49,909 nt of DNA from Mycobacterium gordonae (GCF_001417955.2 NZ_LKTM01000311.1:1-49909); one strand, 5' to 3'. Positions 16,519 through 24,878 are shown, numbered from the stretch's first letter. Numbers and translations are program-made. The notes: a model not told the origin generated them from the sequence alone.

Positions 16519-17298
16519 GTGTCCAAAAGAGAAGACGGCCGCCTCGACGACGAGCTTCGCCCGGTAACCATCACCCGCGGTTTCACCGACCACCCGGCGG
16601 GTTCGGTGCTGATCGAGTTCGGCGGCACGAAGGTCATGTGCACTGCCAGCGTCACCGAAGGGGTGCCGCGCTGGCGCAAGGGATCCGGCCTGGGCTGGCT
16701 CACCGCGGAGTACGCGATGTTGCCGTCAGCCACTCACACCCGATCGGACCGGGAATCGGTCAAGGGCCGCGTCGGCGGGCGCACCCAGGAGATCAGCCGG
16801 TTGGTCGGCCGGTCGCTGCGGGCGTGCATCGACCTGGCCGCCCTCGGCGAGAACACCATCGCCGTCGACTGCGACGTGTTGCAGGCCGACGGCGGTACCC
16901 GGACGGCGGCCATCACCGGCGCCTACGTCGCGCTGGCCGACGCCGTCACATACCTGTCGGCGGCCGGCAAGCTCTCTGACCCCCGGCCGCTGTCGTGTGC
17001 GATCGCGGCGGTGAGCGTCGGCGTCGTCGACGGGCGGGTCCGCGTCGATCTGCCCTATGAGGAGGACTCCCGCGCCGAGGTCGACATGAACGTTGTTGCC
17101 ACCGACACCGGCACCCTGGTCGAGGTGCAGGGCACCGGCGAGGGCGCGACCTTCCCGCGCTCGACCTTGGACAAGCTGCTCGACATGGCGTTGGGCGCAT
17201 GTGACAAGTTGTTCGCCGCCCAGCGTGAGGCATTGGCGCTGCCTTACCCCGGCGTGCTGCCCGAGGGGCCGAAGTCGCCGAAGGCGTTCGGAAGCTGA
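16519..17298 (+). CDS. rph: Ribonuclease PH (tRNA nucleotidyltransferase)
   Basis: 259 aa phosphorolytic 3'-5' exoribonuclease that trims tRNA 3' ends. Family signatures include the N-terminal REDGRLDDELRPVTITRGF, GWLTAEYAMLP, RTQEISRLVGRSLRA and CDVLQADGGTRTAAITGA. GTG 16519 (VSKREDGR) is chosen over GTG 16510 because it matches homologue starts and the -10-like TAGGGT. rdgB starts 2 nt after its stop, so the two form an operon. Confidence 0.96.
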   Translation: MSKREDGRLDDELRPVTITRGFTDHPAGSVLIEFGGTKVMCTASVTEGVPRWRKGSGLGWLTAEYAMLPSATHTRSDRESVKGRVGGRTQEISRLVGRSLRACIDLAALGENTIAVDCDVLQADGGTRTAAITGAYVALADAVTYLSAAGKLSDPRPLSCAIAAVSVGVVDGRVRVDLPYEEDSRAEVDMNVVATDTGTLVEVQGTGEGATFPRSTLDKLLDMALGACDKLFAAQREALALPYPGVLPEGPKSPKAFGS

Positions 17299-17300
17299 GC

Positions 17301-17894
17301 GTGCTCTTGGTGGCCAGCCGCAACCGTAAGAAACTGGCCGAGTTGCAACGGGTGCTCGACGCCGCCGGACTGTCCGGGGTCACTCTGCTGTCGCTGGATG
17401 ACGTGCCGCCGTTCGACGAGGCGCCCGAGACGGGTGCGACATTTGAGGACAACGCACTCGCAAAAGCGCGTGATGCGTTCTCCGCCAGCGGATTGCCGAG
17501 CGTCGCCGACGACTCCGGGCTGGAGGTCGCCGCGTTGAACGGCATGCCCGGCGTGCTGTCCGCGCGCTGGTCGGGTAGCCACGGCGACGACGCCGCCAAC
17601 ACCGCACTGTTGTTGGCGCAGATGCGCGACGTGCCCGACGAGCGGCGCGGCGCGGCGTTCGTCTCGGCCTGCGCGCTGGTCTCCGATGCGCATGAGGTGG
17701 TCGTGCGCGGCGAGTGGCCCGGGACGATCGCCCACGAGCCCCGCGGAGACGGCGGATTCGGCTACGACCCGGTGTTTCTGCCCGCCGACGCCGACGGCCG
17801 GACGGCCGCGCAACTCAGCCCAGCGGAGAAAGACGCGGTGTCCCACCGCGGCCGCGCGCTGGCCTTGTTGTTGCCGGCGCTGCGGGCGCTGTAA
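17301..17894 (+). CDS. rdgB: RdgB/HAM1 non-canonical purine NTP pyrophosphatase
   Basis: 197 aa. It hydrolyses dITP, XTP and ITP to monophosphates and keeps deaminated purines out of nucleic acids. The start VASRNRKKLAEL is the substrate-binding loop (usually SxNxxK). FEDNALAKARDAF, VADDSGLEVAALNGMPGV and GFGYDPVF are family signatures. The GTG start is 2 nt after rph. It converges on the DUF3817 gene with one base between the stop codons. Confidence 0.95.
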   Translation: MLLVASRNRKKLAELQRVLDAAGLSGVTLLSLDDVPPFDEAPETGATFEDNALAKARDAFSASGLPSVADDSGLEVAALNGMPGVLSARWSGSHGDDAANTALLLAQMRDVPDERRGAAFVSACALVSDAHEVVVRGEWPGTIAHEPRGDGGFGYDPVFLPADADGRTAAQLSPAEKDAVSHRGRALALLLPALRAL

Positions 17895-17895
17895 G

Positions 17896-18246
17896 TCAGA
17901 CCGGGAAGTTGGCCTTGACCTCTTTGGTCTGCCGGTGTTCCACGATGATGCCGAGCAGCGGGATGGTGCCGGCGAGTAGCACGCCGATGGTCTTGCCGAT
18001 CGGCCACCGGACCTTGATCGCGAGGTTGAACGCGGCCAGCACGTACACGAAGTACACCCAGCCGTGCACGACTTCGATCCACCGGATCTCGTGGTGGTAG
18101 ACCAGGTGCGAGACGACCTCGCCGCACAGGACGATCAGCCAGATACCAGTCGTCCACGCCATCACCCGATAAGCCAGCAACGCCGTGCGGATCTTTTCGG
18201 CGGGGAACGCCGAAGCGCTGCGCTCGGGCGTCTCGGGGGTGCTCAT
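17896..18246 (-). CDS. DUF3817 family membrane protein (Rv1342c-like)
   Basis: 116 aa with about three hydrophobic segments (TGIWLIVLCGEVV, EVVHGWVYFVYVLAAFNLAI, TIGVLLAGTIPLLGIIV). DUF3817 proteins are small integral membrane proteins of unknown function. The start codon overlaps the stop of the lipoprotein-like gene by 4 nt, so they are co-translated. The C-terminal motif EHRQTKEVKA is typical of the family. Positional match to Rv1342c. Confidence 0.88.
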   Translation of the reverse strand: MSTPETPERSASAFPAEKIRTALLAYRVMAWTTGIWLIVLCGEVVSHLVYHHEIRWIEVVHGWVYFVYVLAAFNLAIKVRWPIGKTIGVLLAGTIPLLGIIVEHRQTKEVKANFPV

Positions 18247-18626
18247 GCGGTCGTCCTTTTCTGCTGTGCAGCATCGTCTTTGGCGAGTTCGGCCAGGTAG
18301 GCGTTGTACTCGCGCAGTGCGGGATCAGCGGGCTGTTGCGGTTCGGGTTTCGGGCGTTCGGGAAGCAGGCCGGGCGGAATCTCGGTGGCGGTGTCCCGCG
18401 GAGCGGGCGGGACGTCTTCGTAGCGAACGAACTTACGGTACGCATAGACGCAGAACGCGGCGAACATCGGCCACTGCAGCGCGTAGCCGAGGTTCTGGTA
18501 GCCGCCCGACACCGACTGGAACCGAGTCCACTGCCACCAGCCCAGTGCCAGGCAGCCGCATGCCGCAAAGACGACCAGGACAATCAACGCGGGTCGGCGG
18601 CGCCTCGTACGGACCGGGGTGGACAC
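18243..18626 (-). CDS. lprD: LprD-like membrane/lipoprotein (Rv1343c-like)
   Basis: 127 aa starting at GTG 18626. Basic residues (TRRRRPA) precede a hydrophobic stretch ending in VVFAACG, a weak lipobox in which Cys could be acylated; the -3 position is not the usual Leu. A second hydrophobic segment (LQWPMFAAFCVYAYRKF) and a Pro/Glu-rich tail follow. M. tuberculosis LprD is similar as I recall. The protein could simply be a two-pass membrane protein. Function unknown; it is co-translated with the DUF3817 gene. Confidence 0.82.
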   Translation of the reverse strand: MSTPVRTRRRRPALIVLVVFAACGCLALGWWQWTRFQSVSGGYQNLGYALQWPMFAAFCVYAYRKFVRYEDVPPAPRDTATEIPPGLLPERPKPEPQQPADPALREYNAYLAELAKDDAAQQKRTTA

Positions 18627-18728
18627 CCTACGACGGTACCGCGTGGGGATACGGCGTCGTCCAACGTGAGCTGAGGGCGGCGAATTCGCCGATTCTCCGC
18701 CCAGGTTTCACGCTCGGCGTCCGCAACG

Positions 18729-18746
18729 GCTCGGCTCAAGCCGAGC
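18729..18746. repeat. Perfect small hairpin upstream of tRNA-Leu
   Basis: Eight-base arms GCTCGGCT and AGCCGAGC flank a CA loop. It lies 20 nt before the tRNA gene, in the gap between the divergent lprD-like gene and the tRNA. Its role is unknown; it might lie in the tRNA leader. Confidence 0.5.
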
Positions 18747-18765
18747 GGTACGATCGAGCAACGCA

Positions 18766-18848
18766 GCGGGCGTGGCGAAATGGCAGACGCGATGGCTTTA
18801 GGTGCCATTGCTCGAAAGAGCGTGTGGGTTCGAGTCCCTCCGCCCGCA
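18766..18848 (+). tRNA. tRNA-Leu (anticodon UAG)
   Basis: 83 nt. The acceptor arms GCGGGCG (18766-18772) and CGCCCGC (18841-18847) pair fully, with discriminator A. The anticodon arm is ATGGC-TTTAGGT-GCCAT, giving UAG (reads CUA). A long variable arm (GCTCGAAAGAGC) marks the Leu/Ser class. The T arm contains TTCGAGT with one T-T mismatch in its stem. CCA is not encoded. Confidence 0.96.
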
Positions 18849-18973
18849 CTCAGCCCCTAAGCACTTCGCTCACTTCAGCGAACAAGTGTTTATCGAACGC
18901 CCGGATCGGGAAGTTTGATAGTTACCGTGCTTCAACCGTCTCACGGAAGCCTCTGACGCCACCGGGGAGAACT
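18849..18973 (+). promoter_or_regulatory. tRNA trailer and reductase leader
   Basis: This 125-bp gap holds an imperfect stem-loop soon after the tRNA (CACTT-CGCT with AGCG-AAC-AAGTG, about 18860-18886), a plausible tRNA terminator. GGGGAG lies 4 nt before ATG 18974 as a ribosome site. No operator is evident. Confidence 0.4.
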
Positions 18974-20104
18974 ATGGGTTCGACACTTCGCAGTGTCTTG
19001 CAGTGGAGTAAAGCGCCGGCCGAAGGTGTTCAAACAGCATCGACGCCCTGGGCGAACGTCGCGCGCGGGCTGGCCGCCCGAGCGACCACGCCGCTGTTGC
19101 CCGATGACTACCTGAAGTTTCTCAACCCCCTCTGGTCCGCGCGCGAGCTTCGTGGGCTGATTGTGGGTGTACAACCGGAAACTGAAGACTCGGCCACCGT
19201 GACGATCAAACCGGGGTGGGGATTCTCCGGGGACTACAAAGCCGGTCAGTACGTCGGCATCGGTCTGCGGATCGACGGTCGCTGGCACTGGCGTTCGTAT
19301 TCGTTGACCTCGGTTCCCCGCCGGGACAACAAGCACATCACCATCACCGTCAAGGCCACTCCCGAGGGATTCCTGTCCACCCACCTGGTGGAGGGCGTCA
19401 AACCGGGCACCATCGTCCGGCTCGCCGCTCCCAAGGGGGATTTCGCGCTGCCCGAACCGCCACCGGAAAAGATCCTCTTCATCACCGCCGGCAGCGGTAT
19501 CACACCGGTGATGGCCATGCTGCGGACCTTCCAGTCACGCGGGCAGAAGGCCGATATCGTCCATATCCACTCAGCGCCCAGCGAAGCCGACGTGATCTTC
19601 CGCGAAGAGCTGCGCGAACTGGAGAAGTCCCAGCCCGGTTACCGACTTCATCTGCAGCTCACCGGAACTGATGGCCACCTGGAATTCGGGAAGCTGGCCG
19701 ACATCGCCGCGGACTGGAAAGAGCGACCAGCCTGGGTCTGCGGCCCATCTGCTCTACTGGATGACGCTGAAAAGCTCTGGGAGAAGGCTGATCTCAGCGA
19801 CCAACTGCACATGGAGCGCTTCACGATCGCCGCCACCGACAAAGGCGGCGAAGGCGGAACGGTCACCTTCTCGGTCTCCGACAAGACGATCGAAATCGAT
19901 GGTGCCACCTCGCTGCTGGACGCCGGTGAGAAGGTCGGCATCCAGATGCCCTTCGGTTGCCGGATGGGAATCTGCCAAACCTGCGTACTGCCATTGGAAG
20001 CGGGGCATGTCCGCGACTTCCGGTCGGGAACCGAACACCGCGAAGGCGACCGCATTCAGACCTGCATTTCCACCGCGTCCGGCGACTGCACGCTCAAAAT
20101 CTGA
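18974..20104 (+). CDS. Ferredoxin reductase-type electron donor (FAD, NAD(P)H, 2Fe-2S) for a fatty acyl desaturase
   Basis: 376 aa three-domain oxidoreductase. The FAD domain has WRSYSL; the NAD(P)H domain has GSGITPVMAML and a VCGPSALLD motif; the C-terminal plant-type [2Fe-2S] domain has Cys329, Cys334, Cys337 and Cys364. It should pass electrons from NAD(P)H to the desaturase encoded 11 nt downstream. The pair resembles Rv3230c-Rv3229c (DesA3 system) in arrangement, although there the locus is elsewhere in the genome. ATG 18974 is chosen because the frame upstream runs through the tRNA gene and is not coding. Confidence 0.92.
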   Translation: MGSTLRSVLQWSKAPAEGVQTASTPWANVARGLAARATTPLLPDDYLKFLNPLWSARELRGLIVGVQPETEDSATVTIKPGWGFSGDYKAGQYVGIGLRIDGRWHWRSYSLTSVPRRDNKHITITVKATPEGFLSTHLVEGVKPGTIVRLAAPKGDFALPEPPPEKILFITAGSGITPVMAMLRTFQSRGQKADIVHIHSAPSEADVIFREELRELEKSQPGYRLHLQLTGTDGHLEFGKLADIAADWKERPAWVCGPSALLDDAEKLWEKADLSDQLHMERFTIAATDKGGEGGTVTFSVSDKTIEIDGATSLLDAGEKVGIQMPFGCRMGICQTCVLPLEAGHVRDFRSGTEHREGDRIQTCISTASGDCTLKI

Positions 20105-20115
20105 AGGAGTAACAG

Positions 20116-21342
20116 ATGGCCATCACCGACATCAAGGAATACGCCCACCTGACCGCCGAGGACGTCGAACAGCTTGCGCAAGAGTTGGACGCGATCCGTG
20201 CCGAAGTCGAGGAGTCCCGCGGCGAACGCGACGCCCGCTATATCCGTCGCTCCATTCAGTTGCAGCGTGCGCTCGCCGCCGGTGGCCGAATTGCGTTGTT
20301 CGCCAGTAGAAACAGGTTCGCCTGGCTGGCCGGAACCGGCATGCTCGGCATGGCCAAGATCATCGAGAACATGGAACTCGGCCACAACATCACCCACGGG
20401 CAGTGGGACTGGATGAACGACCCGGAGATCCATTCCACCGAGTGGGAGTGGGACACCACCTGCCCGAGCGTGCAGTGGAAGCACTCGCACAATTTCGTCC
20501 ACCACAAGTACACCAACGTCGTCGACCTCGACGCCGACGTCGGCTACGGCATCATGCGGGTGACTCGCGACGAACCCTGGGAGCCCTACTATCTCGGCAA
20601 CCCGATCTACAACATTCTGCTGGGCACGCTGTTCGAGTGGGGTGTCGCATTGCACCACATCGAGTCGAAGAAGCTCCGGAAGAAGGAGAAGACCTGGGCG
20701 GAGGCGCGCAAGGATCTGCGCGTGATCGGCACGAAGGTTGCCAAGCAGGCCGGCAAGGATTACGTGGTGTTCCCGGCGTTGACGGGCCGCAATTGGAAGC
20801 AGACCATGAAGGCCAATTTCGTGGCCAACCTGATCCGCAACTACTGGTCCTACATGGTGATCTTCTGCGGTCACTTCCCGGACGGCGCAGAGAAGTTCAC
20901 GGTCGAGGAGTTCGAGAACGAGACGCCGGGGGAGTGGTATCTGCGCCAGATGCTGGGATCTGCCAACTTCAACGCCGGACCGGTGATGGCGTTCATCAGC
21001 GGCAACCTCTGCTACCAGATCGAGCACCACTTGTTCCCGGACCTGCCCAGCAACCGTTATGCCGAGATTTCGGTTCGAGTCCGCGAGCTTTGCGAGAAGT
21101 ACGACCTGCCCTATACGACAGGATCTCTTGGTCGCCAGTACTTTCAGTCGTTCTGGACGATTCTGAAGCTGGCGCTGCCGGACAGCATGCTCAAGGCGAC
21201 ATCCGACGACGCCCCGGAGACGCGCTCGGAGTTGAAGTTTCGCGTGCGCGCCGGCCTGAAGGAGAGCTTCATCGATCCCGAGACAGGCCGGCGCCGCGGT
21301 TTACGCACCGCACTGCGCGAATTGCGTTCGACTGCAGCCTAA
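20116..21342 (+). CDS. Membrane-bound fatty acyl desaturase (DesA3-like)
   Basis: 408 aa di-iron desaturase. The histidine boxes are H90xxxH94 (GHNITHG), H125 with H129-H130 (HNFVHH), and Q301xxH304H305 (QIEHHLF). Hydrophobic segments fit a membrane enzyme that introduces a double bond into acyl-CoA. It lies 11 nt after its probable reductase, with GAAGGAG before the ATG. It ends by overlapping the convergent DUF3072 gene by 4 nt. The exact chain length and double-bond position cannot be read from the sequence. Confidence 0.93.
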   Translation: MAITDIKEYAHLTAEDVEQLAQELDAIRAEVEESRGERDARYIRRSIQLQRALAAGGRIALFASRNRFAWLAGTGMLGMAKIIENMELGHNITHGQWDWMNDPEIHSTEWEWDTTCPSVQWKHSHNFVHHKYTNVVDLDADVGYGIMRVTRDEPWEPYYLGNPIYNILLGTLFEWGVALHHIESKKLRKKEKTWAEARKDLRVIGTKVAKQAGKDYVVFPALTGRNWKQTMKANFVANLIRNYWSYMVIFCGHFPDGAEKFTVEEFENETPGEWYLRQMLGSANFNAGPVMAFISGNLCYQIEHHLFPDLPSNRYAEISVRVRELCEKYDLPYTTGSLGRQYFQSFWTILKLALPDSMLKATSDDAPETRSELKFRVRAGLKESFIDPETGRRRGLRTALRELRSTAA

Positions 21343-21557
21343 CCGGTGCCCCGGCCGGTTTTCTGCTGCAGCTCGTCGATCAGCGCGGATGCCTGAGCCT
21401 TGGTCAGGTCGTCGGGCACATCGGCGCCGGCCTCCTGGGCCAGAGTCTGCACATAACTGCGTTGGGGTCCGGTCATCGGTTCATCGCCGGTCACCCAGTC
21501 CGCGGGGTCCTTCTCGGGATTCTCTTGCGGGGCCTGTAGTGCTTCGTTGTTGGTCAT
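21339..21557 (-). CDS. DUF3072 family small protein
   Basis: 72 aa, acidic and soluble. The core MTGPQRSYVQTLAQEAGADVPDDLTKAQASALIDELQ fits DUF3072, whose function is unknown. ATG 21557 is chosen because a perfect GGAGGTGA site lies about 5 nt upstream; the open frame extends 10 codons further. Its stop overlaps the convergent desaturase stop. Confidence 0.85.
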   Translation of the reverse strand: MTNNEALQAPQENPEKDPADWVTGDEPMTGPQRSYVQTLAQEAGADVPDDLTKAQASALIDELQQKTGRGTG

Positions 21558-21674
21558 TGCTGTCACCTCCGCACCCCGGATAGCCATCGCACAAACTTTC
21601 GAAACCTACGGATCTGTGGTGAATGGATACGATCGGGGTTTGCGCAGTACCGCCTGAAACCGACGGGAGATCAC

Positions 21675-22295
21675 GTGTCGATTGCACAACGCGAACGGGC
21701 CGCGCTGGTGGAGACCATCCGTGCCGCGGGGCCGGAGGCGCCGACTCTCTGCGAAGGGTGGAAAACCCTCGACCTGGCAGCTCATCTGGTGGTCAGAGAG
21801 TACCGCCCAGACGCAGCCCCGGGCATACTCATTCCCTTCTTCGCCAAACACACCGAGAAGGTCCAGAACGAGGTCGCTGAGCACACCGGGTGGGACGAGC
21901 TGGTGGGCAAGGTCGCATCCGGTCCGCCTGCCTACTCGCCGTTCAAAGTGCTCGACCCGCTGATCAACGTGGCGGAGATGTTCATCCACCACGAGGATGT
22001 CCGTCGCGCCGCCGCGAGCTGGGAGCCTCGCACCCTCGAGCCTGCTCTGAAAAGCAGGCTGGCCCGGACCGTGCCGCTGATGGGCCGGCTCACCCTGGCG
22101 AAAGTGCCTGGACGGGTTGCGCTGCGCACCACCGAGGGTAAGACGCTACTGACTGCGGGTAGCGGACCGGCCGTCACGGTGACTGGTGAGCCCGAAGAAC
22201 TGCTGCTGTTTGCGGTGGGCCGGGCAGCCCGGGTTGACTTCGAAGGTGACGAGTCGGCGGTGCGGGCCGTCCGGGAAGCGCCCAAAGGCTTCTAG
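21675..22295 (+). CDS. TIGR03085-type metal-binding protein (DinB / mycothiol-isomerase-like)
   Basis: 206 aa. The N-terminus SIAQRERAALVETIRAAGPEAPTLCEGWKTLDLAAHL is a mycothiol-dependent maleylpyruvate isomerase N-terminal-like fold. The metal ligands of that fold would be His78-like His in DLAAHL and the His pair in MFIHHEDVRR. The start is GTG 21675 behind GACGGGAG. It stands alone between divergent and co-directional genes. The substrate is unknown; mycothiol or thiol chemistry is only an inference from the fold. Confidence 0.85.
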   Translation: MSIAQRERAALVETIRAAGPEAPTLCEGWKTLDLAAHLVVREYRPDAAPGILIPFFAKHTEKVQNEVAEHTGWDELVGKVASGPPAYSPFKVLDPLINVAEMFIHHEDVRRAAASWEPRTLEPALKSRLARTVPLMGRLTLAKVPGRVALRTTEGKTLLTAGSGPAVTVTGEPEELLLFAVGRAARVDFEGDESAVRAVREAPKGF

Positions 22296-22372
22296 GCCGC
22301 GAGGTACGGAAGCCGATGCCGTATGCCTTACAGTCTCTCCTAGGTAGCTCGTAACCTGGCTGGAGGCGTGTG

Positions 22373-23449
22373 GTGAGTGCCCTGTTGTCGATCCCGCGTT
22401 ACCCCACCGACGTGACGCCCGAGTGGTTGTCGACGGTGCTCAGTCGCCGCGGCACGTCGGTGGAGGTTGCCGGCGCAGAAGTGGTGGCGATCGGGACCGG
22501 GCAAACTGGGGCCACCTACCGGGTGGCGGCCACCTACGGCTCGGACCCCGGCGGTCTTCCCGAGACGTTCGTGATCAAGTTGCCGGCACAGGATGACGCC
22601 GTGCGGGATCGGGTGGTCTTCGGTTACCGCAGCGAATGCTCGTTCTACAGCTCCGTCGCCGACCGGGTGCGGGTGCCGGTACCGGAGTGCTATTACTGCG
22701 AGATCACCAATGACGCAATGGAATACGCACTGCTGCTGGCTGACCAGGCGCCCGCGGTGCAGGGCGACCAGATCGCGGGTTGCGGTGCGAGGGAGGCGCG
22801 GTTGGCGGTGACCGCGTTGGCCGGCCTGCACGGACCGACCTGGTGTGATCCGGAGTGGCTGGACCTGCCCGGCATCGCATTCGGCCGCCCCGATCAGGAC
22901 TCTGCCAAGGGTCTCGGTGACGTGGCGCAACTGAGTGCGGACATCACACTAGAGAAGCTCGGTGACCGGATGACCGAGCAGGATCGTGAAACCTTCAGCG
23001 CCACAATGCGTGTGGTGACACCGTGGTTGCTTTCCGAGCACGACCGGTATGCGTTGCTGCACGGCGATTACCGCCTGGACAACCTGTTGTTCGATCCCGA
23101 TCGCACCCGGGTGAGCGTCGTCGACTGGCAGACGCTCGGTATCGGGCTCCCGGCCCGGGATCTGGCGTATTTCACGGCCACCAGCCTCGATTCGCCACTT
23201 CGCGCGGAAATCGAGCAAGGCCTGGTCGACGACTATCACGAAGGGCTGCTGACCCATGGTGTCACCGGGTATGACCGCGACACCTGCTGGCGTGACTATC
23301 GCTTGGGAGTTGTTCAGGCGCCACTGATCTCGGCGCTGGGGTTCGCGTTCGCGTCCTCAACCGACCGCGGCGACGACATGGTGCTGACCATGCTCACACG
23401 CGGGTGTCAGGCGATTCGCGACCTGGGGACCCTGGACCTGATCGGTTGA
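22373..23449 (+). CDS. Aminoglycoside phosphotransferase/ecdysteroid kinase-like protein
   Basis: 358 aa kinase-like fold. ATP-binding Lys69 (VIKL), the catalytic loop HGDYRLDN (His230, Asp232, Asn237) and the metal-binding Asp251 in VVDWQ are all present, so it is likely an active small-molecule kinase. Mycobacteria carry many such proteins, often near acyl-CoA genes, and most substrates are unknown. GTG 22373 is preferred over GTG 22370 for spacing from GGAGG at 22362-22366. The stop abuts the convergent TetR stop. Confidence 0.85.
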   Translation: MSALLSIPRYPTDVTPEWLSTVLSRRGTSVEVAGAEVVAIGTGQTGATYRVAATYGSDPGGLPETFVIKLPAQDDAVRDRVVFGYRSECSFYSSVADRVRVPVPECYYCEITNDAMEYALLLADQAPAVQGDQIAGCGAREARLAVTALAGLHGPTWCDPEWLDLPGIAFGRPDQDSAKGLGDVAQLSADITLEKLGDRMTEQDRETFSATMRVVTPWLLSEHDRYALLHGDYRLDNLLFDPDRTRVSVVDWQTLGIGLPARDLAYFTATSLDSPLRAEIEQGLVDDYHEGLLTHGVTGYDRDTCWRDYRLGVVQAPLISALGFAFASSTDRGDDMVLTMLTRGCQAIRDLGTLDLIG

Positions 23450-24151
23450 TCACCCGCTCGGTAGAAGTGCCACCATCTTCTCCACCTGCTTGCGGGTGAC
23501 CACCACTGTCGACCCGTCGGGCAGCCCCAGGATCCGGTCCGTCGCAACGCCGTACAGCCTCAGGCGCCTGACCGCGTCATCGATGGCTTTGCGCCGAGCC
23601 CGCGTGTCCGGCGCGTTCATGATGCGAACCAGGTGCGTATCCATGCTGGCGGCGAACCCCTGAATCATGTCACCGACCCCCTCCGGGTCGAAGGTGTCGA
23701 ACACCCCCTCTTGCACGCCCTCGGCGATGAGTTCGGTAAGGACCGGCCGAAAGAGGTCCTCCCAGATGGTGACGATCCGCCGGAAAAGTGGCCGGTTCGG
23801 TGGCGTCAGCAGTGACCTCATCGCGGCGATCTGCTCCGGAGCCCCAATGGCCATCTTGACTTGATAGCTCGCCGAAAGTCCGGCGTTGAGCCGCTGCAGC
23901 GCATTCTTGCCCGGCTGGGCGAATACCGGCCGCAACGCCTCGAACGCCTCCTCGGCGCTGCGCTGAGCGAGTGCTTCGACCAGTGCCTCCTTGGACGGGA
24001 AGTAGTGATAGAAGGCACCTTTGGACGTACCTGCGGTGGCGAGTAGGTCGTTGAGGCTGACGTTTTCGTAACCGCGTTCGAGAAAGAGCGCGAGGGCCTG
24101 GTCCAGCACTTCGGCTTGGCGGATGGTTTTCTGCTTGATGACACGTGCCAT
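23450..24151 (-). CDS. TetR family transcriptional regulator
   Basis: 233 aa. The N-terminal HTH is clear: ALFLERGYENVSLNDLLATAGTSKGAFYHYFPSKEAL at about 21-57. The C-terminal ligand domain is divergent. It is the second gene of a unit with a four-helix membrane protein (12-nt gap). Two dyads upstream of that unit (24649-24683) are the likely operators, implying autoregulation. The ligand is unknown. Confidence 0.93.
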   Translation of the reverse strand: MARVIKQKTIRQAEVLDQALALFLERGYENVSLNDLLATAGTSKGAFYHYFPSKEALVEALAQRSAEEAFEALRPVFAQPGKNALQRLNAGLSASYQVKMAIGAPEQIAAMRSLLTPPNRPLFRRIVTIWEDLFRPVLTELIAEGVQEGVFDTFDPEGVGDMIQGFAASMDTHLVRIMNAPDTRARRKAIDDAVRRLRLYGVATDRILGLPDGSTVVVTRKQVEKMVALLPSG

Positions 24152-24163
24152 TACGGTGGCGAC

Positions 24164-24601
24164 TCAGTCGGACTTCTTCACCCACCCCACATAGGTGAGG
24201 TAGATGCCACACAGTGCGAGCAGTCCGAAGCCGATCCGCACCAGGCCGATGGTGGAGCCGGAGGGTTGAGTCGCGGACTGTGCCGCGTTGACAATCGCCT
24301 GCGGCATGGCGAGCAATACGAAACCCCGCAGCAACAGGAACCATCCGAACAGCGAGATGATCACGGCCGCGATGCCGCGCCAAAACTGGTGGAACGCAAT
24401 GATGAACGAGCCGCCGAAGAAAAGCAGCGCGCCGGTCATCCATGGCCACATGGGGTCGGTCGAGAAGCTGGACAGCAGGCCGCCGAGGCTCGCGGCCCGG
24501 ACGGCGACGATCGCGGGAACCACGGCAATGAACGGGCCGAGCACCCGGGCGAACGAGCGGGTGCGCTGTGATCGGTCGATCGTGGTGACAGTAGTGCTCA
24601 T
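24164..24601 (-). CDS. Four-helix membrane protein, function unknown
   Basis: 145 aa with four hydrophobic segments (about 21-38, 52-73, 78-98, 118-138): ARVLGPFIAVVPAIVAV, WMTGALLFFGGSFIIAF, AAVIISLFGWFLLLRGFVLLAM, IGLVRIGFGLLALCGIYLTYV. No motif is recognised. It starts at ATG 24601 and is co-transcribed with the TetR gene. It lies directly behind two TetR-type operators, so it is probably the regulator's main target. Confidence 0.8.
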   Translation of the reverse strand: MSTTVTTIDRSQRTRSFARVLGPFIAVVPAIVAVRAASLGGLLSSFSTDPMWPWMTGALLFFGGSFIIAFHQFWRGIAAVIISLFGWFLLLRGFVLLAMPQAIVNAAQSATQPSGSTIGLVRIGFGLLALCGIYLTYVGWVKKSD

Positions 24602-24648
24602 GCCTCGACTCCGTGTTCTTCGTGTCGGTGGCGGCTCTTCCGTCCCGA

Positions 24649-24683
24649 TTAGACCACTGGTCTAATTATAGACCAGCGGTCTA
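24649..24683. promoter_or_regulatory. Two tandem TetR-type operators
   Basis: Site 1 (24649-24665) is TTAGACCA-C-TGGTCTAA with perfect 8-bp arms. Site 2 (24669-24683) is TAGACC-AGC-GGTCTA with perfect 6-bp arms. The centres are 19 bp apart. They lie 48-82 bp upstream of the membrane-protein ATG, so the adjacent TetR regulator is the probable binder. Confidence 0.75.
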
Positions 24684-24689
24684 AAATTC

Positions 24690-24815
24690 GCGAGTGGGTT
24701 AGTCCCGACGAGCACGGTCGGCGTCAGGGAATCCCATCCGCTGGCGGGTCGTTTGCGTTCCCCGCGGCCTCGTTGCGCATAGGCGACCGCCTCGTCGGCC
24801 GACACCTTGGCTCGG
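24690..24815 (-). pseudogene. Decayed fragment of a LuxR-family regulator gene
   Basis: Reading the minus strand, 24716-24796 encodes 27 residues from DEAVAYAQRG through GERKRPASGW to DSLTPT. This matches the linker just before the C-terminal LuxR HTH of large mycobacterial ATPase-LuxR regulators, where SLTPTE starts the HTH. After SLTPT the frame leaves the family sequence and stops, and no upstream ATPase domain is present. It is therefore a relic, not a gene. It ends at the TetR operator region. Confidence 0.6.
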
Positions 24816-24878
24816 GAGAAGAACATCGGCGCATGCGCGTAGATCTTCGTGGGAGCGGTCGAGAATTCTGGCGCCGGC

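Noticed and set aside
18766..18848. tRNA-Leu as an integrative-element attachment site
   Set aside because: No integrase, no duplicated tRNA 3' end and no mobile genes are seen within the window.
18185..18973. N-terminal extension of the reductase frame
   Set aside because: It passes through two minus-strand genes and the tRNA; the protein proper starts at ATG 18974.
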